DNA from: Brachionus koreanus
Lineage: Eukaryota > Rotifera > Eurotatoria > Ploima > Brachionidae
Assembly (NCBI GenBank): GCA_016987375.1
Contig: PJRA01000498.1
Location: 542,018-606,017 of the forward strand
Direction of reading: 5' to 3'
Length of the DNA: 64,000 nt
Shown here: piece by piece, positions 55,171 to 64,000 of the stretch
How positions within the stretch are numbered: the first letter of the stretch is position 1
How the letters are laid out: each line of letters opens with the position of its first letter
Position numbers and translations under genes: made by a program
The notes under the pieces: generated by a model
What the model saw: only the letters and a program-made list of their open reading frames with translations
Databases searched by the model: none
What the model was told of the DNA's origin: nothing

Positions 55171-57059
55171 GTATATACTGATGATTGAATTAAGTCGGAA
55201 AAATCATATGTGAACAAAAATATTTGACATTTAGTAATCATTTGATTAAAAACAACAAAGTTACATAATAAAATAATGCATTGTTTAAAGCATTTAATTT
55301 TTGTTATGAATCCTTGGAATAATAAAAATTGATTAAAGGATTCAGAAATTGTTTTGCTAATTCGAAAGAGCATAAATTTTGACTCACTTGACTTGTTTAA
55401 AATAGAATTCGATTGGGTAACTGAATTTTCAAGATGATCTTCGTAATTTGTAGAATTAACTTTCGTTATTAATGTCAAAGTACTCATTTGTGAATCTATT
55501 TCTTGATGATTTGAATGGTTTTTTTCTTTAAAATGAGTTATTGGCATTTCAAATACATCATCACTTGTGACAACTAAATTTTCTGGACTAGTTTTGACAG
55601 ATACATTAATATCATTCTTTGAAGTTTGTAAATGCTGATCTGAATTAGCATCAGTACTTAATAAATAACCATTTGGCAACGTATATTTAAGAAGATGCTG
55701 GGCAGATGACTGACTATCCAAATTTTGTAATAGACTGGAAGTGGGTTTTGTATTAATCTCGATATTTGAAGTGGATAATGACAAATGATCTGTTGTCTCT
55801 TGTTCATTTTTAGTGAAATGAGTTGTTGCCATTTCATATGGATCATCAGTTGTGGTCATAAAATTTTCTGGACTAGTTTTAACAGGTATATGAGTTTCGC
55901 TGGTGGTTAGTTTGTTATCATCTAAAAAAGTTGTTGTTTTTGTTTTTTCCATTGAAGTTAAAAGAGAGGTGACTGATTTTTTTTCAGTTGTTTGAATTGT
56001 AGTATCTCTAACATCATTTATTATTAGAGATGATTCGGATTTTGAAGGATTTGAACTTGAAAGTTGTACTGATTCAGTTGAATGTTGCTTTTTTTTAGAG
56101 TTTAAATAGCTTTTTAAAGAACTGAAGCCATTTAAATTCTTTAAAGAGTGAACTTTTGATCCGAGATTTATATCTTTGAAATAATTATTGTTTGTGATAT
56201 TCCAAAATCTAACAAAGCCATCATTGTGACCAGTAGCTATAATTTCATTACTGAAAATATCTAAACTAAGAACCTTAATGCTATCAGAAAGAGTTTTAAT
56301 AATCTGGTTGGTTGATATGTCCCAAATTTTTAAGAATGCGTTTCCTCCAAAAATTACATTTTTATCATTTAAAATTTTTATTGCCGAATATATATTACTA
56401 TGTGAAAGTTTTTGCATCTGATTGAGTTGGTTATTAGATCTAAGTTCATAGTGACAAATATCTTTATCATTGCATTGAGAAACAATTAAATTCCGATCAA
56501 ATGCATCTATTGCAAAAATATCGGCTGCACTGGTACTTAATTTATCCAAAAAACTTAAGGTTGTTAAATCATATACTAAAATGGATTTTGCACCATATGA
56601 TGCAATTAAAATTTTCTGCTCTTGATGAAGTATTTTAATATCATAAACTTGACCAATATTTGTGCTATCACTTTTTATTTGTTTATTTGCCAAGTTTGAA
56701 CAATCATAAATGATGAAAAAACCATCAAATCCAGCAATGAAATGAGTTTTATTTAGAAATACAATGCTTCTGGGATCACTACCTTCATCTGCAGACAATT
56801 TTTTTGTTGAATCTGTAATATTCCAAGTAAAGACTTTTTTATTAGAACCAATTGATCCAATCAAGATATTTGTTTCTGAATTATAATCAATAGAATATGA
56901 TTTATCTTCTATTGTTACTTCTTTAATCATCGAATTATCATTATAAGTTTTTATTTCTTTGGTATCAAGCGAAACTGCAAATTTGTAAAAATCAGTCTGT
57001 GAATCAATGCATTTGATTGTTATGATGAATATTGTTTGAAATAAGAAAAAAATTTCCAT
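55110..57059 (-). CDS. Propeller-stalk protein C (mosaic; C-terminal tail antisense to TTC8 exon copy)
   Basis: A single-exon gene of 649 residues. The N-terminus (MEIFFLFQTIFIITIKCIDS) and seven-blade propeller match gene D almost residue for residue (differences include R/S in HYEL-SNNQ and N/D in GG-AFLKIW). The stalk then changes to the A type: from about DANSDQHLQTSKND to CFKQCIILLCNFVVFN it is almost the same as A, including the second VKTSPENL copy. A and B end in IQSPGY-x-VY; C reads IQSSVYTDYNTENICSNSLN, and this extra tail is the reverse complement of the TTC8 terminal-exon copy. An AG sits two bases before the ATG. It is secreted by prediction, with no membrane anchor. The gene forms one arm of the C-D palindrome. 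Confidence 0.88.
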   Translation of the reverse strand: MEIFFLFQTIFIITIKCIDSQTDFYKFAVSLDTKEIKTYNDNSMIKEVTIEDKSYSIDYNSETNILIGSIGSNKKVFTWNITDSTKKLSADEGSDPRSIVFLNKTHFIAGFDGFFIIYDCSNLANKQIKSDSTNIGQVYDIKILHQEQKILIASYGAKSILVYDLTTLSFLDKLSTSAADIFAIDAFDRNLIVSQCNDKDICHYELRSNNQLNQMQKLSHSNIYSAIKILNDKNVIFGGNAFLKIWDISTNQIIKTLSDSIKVLSLDIFSNEIIATGHNDGFVRFWNITNNNYFKDINLGSKVHSLKNLNGFSSLKSYLNSKKKQHSTESVQLSSSNPSKSESSLIINDVRDTTIQTTEKKSVTSLLTSMEKTKTTTFLDDNKLTTSETHIPVKTSPENFMTTTDDPYEMATTHFTKNEQETTDHLSLSTSNIEINTKPTSSLLQNLDSQSSAQHLLKYTLPNGYLLSTDANSDQHLQTSKNDINVSVKTSPENLVVTSDDVFEMPITHFKEKNHSNHQEIDSQMSTLTLITKVNSTNYEDHLENSVTQSNSILNKSSESKFMLFRISKTISESFNQFLLFQGFITKIKCFKQCIILLCNFVVFNQMITKCQIFLFTYDFSDLIQSSVYTDYNTENICSNSLNDSFVLE

Positions 57060-57386
57060 ATCTGCATAAAAATTTAAATTGATTCAGGTTTTATAAATAT
57101 TTAAAATCAATTGAAAAAAATTCTAAAGTGATTAAATGAAACAAGACGTTGCTATTCAGTATTGCTTTTTCATTTCCCATTTAGCTACTTTACTCTGTTT
57201 AAAACTTATTTTGTCTTTTTCAAATCATAATTTTTTAGTTCTCATTTAATTAACAAATAAACAAAAATAATTAATTGAATTAATTGATAAAATAGGAACT
57301 GCTCTTTGAGATCATTTAACTGATTTAATTAAAGCTACAGAAATACTAAGTAAAGAAAACCAAGATAATGATCAACCTGAAAATCT
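55640..57386. repeat. Left arm of the C-D palindrome
   Basis: Reverse complement of 58892-60640. It covers the first two-thirds of gene C and about 325 bp upstream. The inner end is sharp (57386 pairs with 58892, at ATTTTCAGGTTGATCATTAT on the other arm). The outer end fades inside the stalk. The upstream 325 bp appears nearly unchanged between arms, so promoters of C and D are duplicated too. Confidence 0.9.
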
Positions 57387-58213
57387 TATTTTAACACTAG
57401 AAGGACCAGGCGATCAATCAATTGAACTTTTTTTATCAGTTTTTTGAATAATTTTAACACTTTAACTTTTATTTCCTTCCAATATTTCGGGCTAATAAAT
57501 AAGTGAAATAAGCTTATTATTATATTAAATTTCCGATTTTTTTCAGAGTTGATTTCTGATACAAAATTTTTAATTCTAGATCAAAGTATAAAAAGTTGTA
57601 TTAATTAAAAATTTTACTTTGTTCTTCTTTCTAAACAATTCTCTCTTTAGATAAAACAAATTAATTTCACCCCAATAGAAATTTAAAAAAATAATCAATA
57701 AAAATTATAATTTGCATTAATTCTAATAGCACATTAACTCATTCTTAGTTGAACTGTAATTAAAAACCCTAAAGATAAAAAGCAAAATTTTATTTAAATT
57801 AAATATAATTAATGCTAATTGTATAATTATATAAATTTTAAAAATCATAAAAAATTTCAAAAGGAATCAAGAATCTTAGATTTTAAGAACAGATATTATA
57901 AAAAATTGGATACATTAATTCTCATTAAAAGTTTTGAGATTTCACATGATTTCACTTAAGACAAAAATCATGGTGGCTCTTATTATTTTCTTCAACTTTT
58001 CCGGCTTATTAATTAAAAGGTCTAATAAACTATTTACAAAATTTTTAAATTTTAATCTTTTGATTTTTTAAATTTAATTTTATTTTTAAACATTTCACGA
58101 ATTTCTCAAGATTAAATTATAAAAATGAAAAAGTTAATTCATTTAATTTCAAAATTTAAATGTTAAATTTAAATGCTTAAATCATTTTAAAATTTAACAA
58201 TGAGTATTTTTGT

Positions 58214-58575
58214 GCTCAATTTTGGTTTTGTGAAATTTAGTGCAAAATAGAAAATTTGAACAAAAATAAATACTAAAAAAGATTATAACTTTTTTTCTGA
58301 AGGCTTTTAATTAGTTCTGTAAATGCAACAAATTGCAACATACTGAGTTGCACCAAAANNNNNNNNNNNNNNNNNNNNNNNNNNNNNNNNNNNNNNNNNN
58401 NNNNNNNNNCAAATTTGTCTAAATTTAAATTATGCTAAATTTGCATAGTTTTACCAGATTGTTTATAATAGTGCAACTTTGAATGTTGTACCATTTTGTA
58501 TTTACAGAACTTGTTTTTAACTTTTTGTTCTGTTCTATTGTACTAAATTTCACAAAACCCTCAATTTTTAAATTA
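58214..58575. repeat. Foldback element centred on an assembly gap
   Basis: GGTTTTGTGAAATTTAGTGC on the left mirrors the right-hand reverse complement GGTTTTGTGAAATTTAGTAC. TTCTGTAAAT and a run of alternating TGCAAC/TTGCAC words are also mirrored nearer the centre. The N run lies at the axis, where hairpins often break assembly. Confidence 0.65.
58359..58409. other. Assembly gap (51 N)
   Basis: Run of N at the centre of the small palindrome. Confidence 0.99.
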
Positions 58576-58891
58576 AATTTTAAGTGAAGAAATAAGAAAT
58601 AATAAAGTAGTAATATAAATTCCAAAAATTCACTTAGCTTACCACAAATATTACCCATTAGACAAAAATGCATCGTTTTTAAATTTATTTGTGAAATAAA
58701 TTTGTAAAAATGACTTTACTTAAAAACTATTTTTTAAAACAGAAAACAAAAAATAAAGGAAAAAATAAACAAAAAGGAGATCATTTTTTGTTTTGAATTA
58801 GTTGATTTTTGATTAAAATAAATTTTTATCGCTTATTAAACAAAATTCAAGTAAAAGAGTAAAAAAGGTTCAGGTAGTGAACGTTTTCAAT

Positions 58892-60640
58892 GATTTTCAG
58901 GTTGATCATTATCTTGGTTTTCTTTACTTAGTATTTCTGTAGCTTTAATTAAATCAGTTAAATGATCTCAAAGAGCAGTTCCTATTTTATCAATTAATTC
59001 AATTAATTATTTTTGTTTATTTGTTAATTAAATGAGAACTAAAAAATTATGATTTGAAAAAGACAAAATAAGTTTTAAACAGAGTAAAGTAGCTAAATGG
59101 GAAATGAAAAAGCAATACTGAATAGCAACGTCTTGTTTCATTTAATCACTTTAGAATTTTTTTCAATTGATTTTAAATATTTATAAAACCTGAATCAATT
59201 TAAATTTTTATGCAGATATGGAAATTTTTTTCTTATTTCAAACAATATTCATCATAACAATCAAATGCATTGATTCACAGACTGATTTTTACAAATTTGC
59301 AGTTTCGCTTGATACCAAAGAAATAAAAACTTATAATGATAATTCGATGATTAAAGAAGTAACAATAGAAGATAAATCATATTCTATTGATTATAATTCA
59401 GAAACAAATATCTTGATTGGATCAATTGGTTCTAATAAAAAAGTCTTTACTTGGAATATTACAGATTCAACAAAAAAATTGTCTGCAGATGAAGGTAGTG
59501 ATCCCAGAAGCATTGTATTTCTAAATAAAACTCATTTCATTGCTGGATTTGATGGTTTTTTCATCATTTATGATTGTTCAAACTTGGCAAATAAACAAAT
59601 AAAAAGTGATAGCACAAATATTGGTCAAGTTTATGATATTAAAATACTTCATCAAGAGCAGAAAATTTTAATTGCATCATATGGTGCAAAATCCATTTTA
59701 GTATATGATTTAACAACCTTAAGTTTTTTGGATAAATTAAGTACCAGTGCAGCCGATATTTTTGCAATAGATGCATTTGATCGGAATTTAATTGTTTCTC
59801 AATGCAATGATAAAGATATTTGTCACTATGAACTTAGTTCTAATAACCAACTCAATCAGATGCAAAAACTTTCACATAGTAATATATATTCGGCAATAAA
59901 AATTTTAAATGATAAAAATGTAATTTTTGGAGGAGACGCATTCTTAAAAATTTGGGACATATCAACCAACCAGATTATTAAAACTCTTTCTGATAGCATT
60001 AAGGTTCTTAGTTTAGATATTTTCAGTAATGAAATTATAGCTACTGGTCACAATGATGGCTTTGTTAGATTTTGGAATATCACAAACAATAATTATTTCA
60101 AAGATATAAATCTCGGATCAAAAGTTCACTCTTTAAAGAATTTAAATGGCTTCAGTTCTTTAAAAAGCTATTTAAACTCTAAAAAAAAGCAACATTCAAC
60201 TGAATCAGTACAACTTTCAAGTTCAAATCCTTCAAAATCCGAATCATCTCTAATAATAAATGATGTTAGAGATACTACAATTCAAACAACTGAAAAAAAA
60301 TCAGTCACCTCTCTTTTAACTTCAATGGAAAAAACAAAAACAACAACTTTTTTAGATGATAACAAACTAACCACCAGCGAAACTCATATGCCTGTTAAAA
60401 CTAGTCCAGAAAATTTAATGACCCCAAGTGATGATCCATATGAAATGTCAATAACTCATTTCACTGAAAATGAACAAGAGACAACAAATTATTTGTCATT
60501 ATCCACTTCAAATATCGAGATTAATACAAAACCCACTTCCAGTCTATTACAAAATTTGGATAGTCAGTCATCTGCCCAGCATCTTCTTAAATATACGTTT
60601 CCAAATGGTTATTTATTAAGTACTGATCCTAATCCAAATC
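58892..60640. repeat. Right arm of the C-D palindrome
   Basis: Partner of 55640-57386. It contains the upstream region, the start and the propeller of gene D. Homology ends in the stalk soon after the KYTFPNGYLLSTD codons. Confidence 0.9.
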
Positions 60641-61570
60641 AGTTTTTACAAACCACAAATATTAATATAGAAAATGAGACTTCAAAATTAGAAAATTTTA
60701 CTACCTTTTTTGAAAAAATCTCTTCTATTTTAACAAATGCTGATATTTTTTCAACTAAACATAATTTAAATTATTCAACCACAATTTCAATTGAAATTGA
60801 AGAAAATAATAAATCAACGGCTTCGATATCTAAAAATGATGAAAGTTCTAGATCAAATTCTTTGGGTCAAAGCTTAAATTTTTCCACTTCTGTTTCCGAA
60901 TCTAATAGTGAAATTATTACAACTCAACCAATTAATAATCAAACAAATAATTTTCTTAAAAAAGAAGACTTTTCATTTTTAAATTTGAATTCATCAGCTC
61001 TTATTGACATTTTAATAAAAGATTTTGATTTGAATGATTGCCTGAGAAATTGTTCAGGAAATGGATTATGCAAGATTATAGATAAGCGTATTTTAGTATG
61101 TGAATGCTTTGCTAATTTTGCTGGATCATCGTGTCACATAAATACCTTGCCTTGTGCATCAAATCCATGTTTGAACAATTCAACATGCAATGACAATCTA
61201 GTTAATAAAACGTTTAGTTGTATATGTAAATCTGATGAAAATGGAAATAGCCTATTTTATGGAAAGAATTGTGAGACAAAAATTTGATATTTGTAGTAAT
61301 GAAATCTGCAACAGGAATGGAATATGCCACGATATAAATAACGATGCAGTTTGTAAGTGCTTTTCTTCATATTCAGGCGAAAAATGTCAAATAGAATCAG
61401 AAGCTAGTAAAACAAGAAAAATTGTTATTAAAACATCAACTATTATTGCAATTATAGTTTTAATTCTCTTCTTTTTGATATTATTACTTTGTGATTTGAT
61501 AGATATTTTTAGAAAAAAAAAAGAAGTTAAAAAAAAAACTGAAATTAAAAAACTGGTTTATATTTATTAG
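59218..61570 (+). CDS. Propeller-stalk protein D with EGF repeats and a membrane anchor (one-base frameshift)
   Basis: The propeller (residues about 30-310) is nearly the same as in C. The stalk starts like A/C (THMPVKTSPENLMTPSDDPY) but after about residue 480 becomes a different Ser/Thr/Asn-rich sequence. Then come EGF 1 (DCLRNCSGNGLC ... CECFANFAGSSC) and EGF 2 (PCASNPCLNNSTC ... CICKSDENGNSLFYGKNC). The first frame stops at 61285-61287, but the frame one base over continues directly with EGF 3 (DICSNEICNRNGIC ... CKCFSSYSGEKC), a membrane segment (TIIAIIVLILFFLILLLCDL) and a Lys-rich cytoplasmic tail to 61570. One surplus T in the ACAAAAATTTGAT run explains the break. It may be a sequencing error, a polymorphism or a real loss of the anchor. 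With the anchor, D would be a type I surface protein; without it, a secreted one. Confidence 0.85.
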
Positions 61571-61949
61571 TAATGTTTAGGAAAACTAGAATCAAAAATT
61601 ATTGGTGATATTGTTGATCCGATATAGTGATAATAAAAATAAATTTTTCAAAGAAATTTTTAAGATTTTTAAAAAATTCATATTTTTATATTTATTTTAT
61701 ATTTAGTCTAAAAACTAGAATTTTTTAAAAATAATTTTTATTAAATAAAATTAGATTTAAAACATTTTTTTAAATTAATTTACTCTTGACAAATTTTACC
61801 TTTTATTGATCAAATTATGAAACAAATAAGCTAAAGAAAAATTTAAACTTTTTTTACTCTGAAAATTAATAATTAAATCAAATCAATCAATTAATTTAGA
61901 AAATTATGAAACAAATAAGCTTAAAAAAAAATTTTTTTTTCAATAAAAT
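61571..61949. other. Convergent intergenic region
   Basis: Between the ends of gene D and the LGR gene. A+T-rich. The word AAATTATGAAACAAATAAGCT occurs twice, about 90 bp apart (near 61814 and 61901, first 20 bases alike). No gene. Confidence 0.5.
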
Positions 61950-64000
61950 TTAAAATAACTTTAAAAAACTTTTACGACAAATTTCATTTTTTAGAAAAAT
62001 TCTAAAATTTCTTCTACTAAAACAATATAAATAAGGATTAAGAAGACTATTAAAAGGAATAATAAAAACAGCCAAAATTTTGAAGTAGTCTCTATTAATA
62101 GGTCGCTTGGTTAGTAGAGAATAAGAAGACAAAATAACTAGTGGACCCCAGCAAAAGAAATTCACAATTACCAATAAAAAAATGTTTCTGGCCAATTTTT
62201 TTTCTTGAACATATCTCATTTTTAGTTGTAGCTCACTGCTGCACGAACTAAATGACGATCTTCTTTCTATATTCAAAGTGTCAATAAATATGGATGCATA
62301 GAGAAAAGAAATCAGCACTAAACAAAAAATTAAAAGAATATTTAGTAATATAATGTAAATAACATGATTAGCGTTTTTTGATTGTAGAGGAAGACAAATT
62401 GCATATGCTGAATAGCTGTTCATTTGAAACAAAGGCAATAAGGCTATAAAAATTGAAGCTGTCCATATTAGAACTACCCAAAAAATTGCTGTTCTCAAAC
62501 CAATTCGCTTCGAACCAAAAGAATTGCGAATGGCATAGTAGCGGTCAAAAGTGATCAGAGATAGACAAAACGCCGAGGCCACAGAAGAAACTATGCTTAG
62601 GAAACCAGCAAAATTGCATGTAAATGAAGCCTGCCATTCTAGAGCTGATTGACCGAATTTATGACGCGATGTTGCGTCTTTGAATGCCAATAAAAATAGA
62701 TACCAGGACATTAAAGAGTCTGCTATGGCCAAATTTGAAAGCAAAAATGTTGGAATAAATTGATTATTATGACATTTGTAAAAATGAATACTATTTATAC
62801 TGTTATAAACAATTACACTAAAATTGCTTAAAATTCCCAAAATTGACACTAACCATACTCCAATTCTGAGCCATAAGTCTTCTAGTAAATTTTCACAAGG
62901 TGTAAATGAATCTGGCAGTGGTAAACATTTTATTTTTCTGTAGCCCTCGAACATCTTGTATTCATTAAATTCAGATGTTGGTCTAACTGCTAGAATTGTG
63001 TAGTTTTTATTCATTAATTTTAAAAATTCCTCAGTGGGTTGATCAACTACATGACTTGTTGGTAAATCCAAAGAGTTTGTTTGTGGTTTGTTTTTAAGAA
63101 AAGGACAGCAATGATAAGAATAGTGAAGACGAAGCTCACGAATGTTTTTAAAAAGACTTGATTTTGGCAAATAATAAAGCTTTTGATTGTCATTTGCTAT
63201 AAAAATTCTAATTGAATGATAAACTTTGCTGTATACAGGAATACTGAATAGGTCGTTTTTGCTCAAATCTAATTTTTGTAAATTTTCAATTGTATCAAAA
63301 GCATTTTCATGTATAAAACCCAAACGATTCCTGGACAAATTTAATTCTATTAATTTTTTCAAATAATAAAAATCCTCTTTGCCAATTGAAGTCAACAAAT
63401 TTCCACTTAAGTTAAGGTCAATTAATTGAAAATCATGATTAAAAACTTCACTCAGACTTTTTATTTGATTATAAGACAAATCTAGTAGAGTCATGCTCAA
63501 ACAATGATCAAATACATATTTTAGATCATCTAAATCATTGTAGGAAAAGTCAATTTTTTCAAGTGAATTCTTAAATTTACAAAACTCTGGATTTATAAAC
63601 TTTAAATGACTACTATGTATTGTGATTTCTCTGATACTATTTGAGTAATAGAGATTAGGCAAAATTGTCAGCTGTGGAATGCTGTCTAATGTTAGATAGT
63701 TGAGATGTTCCATTGAATCAAAAGTATCGTACTTTATTCTCAATTGAATATTGTTCGAGTCAATGTATATAATTTTGATTAGTTTGCTAAATTTGACAAA
63801 ATGAGATCGGTTCAATGTAGTGTTTTGCCATCGGCTCAATAATTCTCTCCGATCATGGTAGCTATAACATTTGATGGCAAAAAAAAACTCGCATTCACAT
63901 ATTTCACATATGTTTTTCTCTCTAATTTCAATTTCTTTCGAATAAACATTTGAATTTTTTCTAATCATATTCGATTGAATTGAGCTAAGATGCATCAAAA
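61950..64000 (-). CDS. Leucine-rich-repeat GPCR (LGR family), 5' end off-window
   Basis: A long open exon encodes a GPCR with a large LRR ectodomain. The N-terminal part has a Cys cluster (CEICECEFFFAIKC) and about eight LRRs (for example LTLLDLSYNQIKSLS, LIDLNLSGNLLTSI, LIELNLSRNRLGFI, LQKLDLSKNDLFSI). The hinge has YHCCPF and CLPLPDSFTPCENLL, the cysteine signatures shared by glycoprotein-hormone-receptor and LGR4-6/bursicon-receptor types. Seven helices follow: NLAIADS in TM2, a FDRYYAIR motif after TM3, FFCWGPL in TM6 and NPYLYCFSRRNFR in TM7. The C-tail is short. The ligand would be a cystine-knot hormone or R-spondin-like factor by family analogy. No signal peptide is visible and the frame is open to the window edge, so at least one upstream exon is missing. 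Confidence 0.92.
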   Translation of the reverse strand, partial: LMHLSSIQSNMIRKNSNVYSKEIEIREKNICEICECEFFFAIKCYSYHDRRELLSRWQNTTLNRSHFVKFSKLIKIIYIDSNNIQLRIKYDTFDSMEHLNYLTLDSIPQLTILPNLYYSNSIREITIHSSHLKFINPEFCKFKNSLEKIDFSYNDLDDLKYVFDHCLSMTLLDLSYNQIKSLSEVFNHDFQLIDLNLSGNLLTSIGKEDFYYLKKLIELNLSRNRLGFIHENAFDTIENLQKLDLSKNDLFSIPVYSKVYHSIRIFIANDNQKLYYLPKSSLFKNIRELRLHYSYHCCPFLKNKPQTNSLDLPTSHVVDQPTEEFLKLMNKNYTILAVRPTSEFNEYKMFEGYRKIKCLPLPDSFTPCENLLEDLWLRIGVWLVSILGILSNFSVIVYNSINSIHFYKCHNNQFIPTFLLSNLAIADSLMSWYLFLLAFKDATSRHKFGQSALEWQASFTCNFAGFLSIVSSVASAFCLSLITFDRYYAIRNSFGSKRIGLRTAIFWVVLIWTASIFIALLPLFQMNSYSAYAICLPLQSKNANHVIYIILLNILLIFCLVLISFLYASIFIDTLNIERRSSFSSCSSELQLKMRYVQEKKLARNIFLLVIVNFFCWGPLVILSSYSLLTKRPINRDYFKILAVFIIPFNSLLNPYLYCFSRRNFRIFLKNEICRKSFLKLF

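Larger units (their letters stand above)
57387..58891. other. Spacer of the C-D palindrome
   Basis: 1.5 kb, very A+T-rich, no ORF. It opens with TTAACACTAGAAGGACCAGG (57394), a TTAA-type terminus, and contains a second, smaller palindrome around an assembly gap. Whatever drives C and D lies in the arms or here. Confidence 0.6.

Noticed and set aside
55658..55846. 62-codon minus-strand frame inside gene C
   Set aside because: Alternate frame of the C coding sequence; repetitive stalk composition explains it.
58425..58673. 82-codon minus-strand frame in the palindrome spacer
   Set aside because: It overlaps the small foldback arm, shows no homology and starts next to the assembly gap.
1..64000. 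CRISPR array or bacterial operon structure
   Set aside because: No regularly spaced direct repeats, and the spliced metazoan genes make a bacterial origin untenable.

Overview
The window is animal nuclear DNA. It is strongly A+T-rich, its genes have GT-AG introns that are often only about 46-65 nt long, and its proteins are metazoan: protein kinase D, the BBSome subunit TTC8/BBS8, FKBP2, a TAF6L-type histone-fold/HEAT protein, an MFSD8-like transporter and a leucine-rich-repeat GPCR. Very A+T-rich DNA, tiny introns and crowded piggyBac, MULE, Gypsy and non-LTR remains fit a small-genome invertebrate. My best guess is a monogonont rotifer, but the sequence alone does not prove it. Two runs of N (16534-16668 and 58359-58409) are assembly gaps.

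Layout. At 1-6.7 kb is the 5' part of a protein kinase D gene (minus), whose large introns hold mariner, LINE and TTAA-flanked debris. From 6.8 to 11.1 kb I see nothing that codes. At 11-19.1 kb is a transposon graveyard: a piggyBac-like piece, a LINE piece, a 3' fragment of one Gypsy element, and an almost complete young Gypsy element with matching LTRs and a 5-bp target duplication. At 19.5-28.3 kb is a dense gene island: MFSD8-like transporter (minus), FKBP2 (plus), a 55-residue membrane micropeptide (plus), a small conserved protein (minus) divergent from TTC8/BBS8 (plus) across a textbook RFX X-box, and a 49-residue membrane micropeptide (minus) whose stop codon abuts the TTC8 stop. At 29.5-34.6 kb is a second Gypsy element with a clear -1 frameshift signal and a collapsed 3' LTR.

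From 35 to 61.6 kb lies a cluster of four paralogous genes (A, B, C minus; D plus) plus one orphan 5' fragment. Each encodes a predicted secreted or surface protein: a hydrophobic N-terminus, a seven-blade WD-like propeller and a Ser/Thr-rich stalk. The C-terminus is either a cysteine-rich PAN/apple-like module (A, B, C) or three EGF modules and a membrane segment (D). C and D sit head-to-head as arms of a large palindrome. C is a mosaic of D-like and A-like sequence, and its last residues are encoded by the antisense of a duplicated copy of the TTC8 terminal exon. Between the paralogs are two MULE transposons (one with an OTU protease gene and long terminal inverted repeats), a degenerate piggyBac, an 884-bp direct duplication, and an intact ten-exon TAF6L gene. 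The right edge holds a leucine-rich-repeat GPCR of the LGR family (minus), cut at its 5' end.

How it works together. TTC8 and its divergent neighbour look like a co-regulated ciliary pair. PKD, FKBP2, TAF6L, the transporter and LGR are unrelated housekeeping or signalling genes. The propeller-stalk cluster is the accessory, fast-changing part and the most interesting system in the window.
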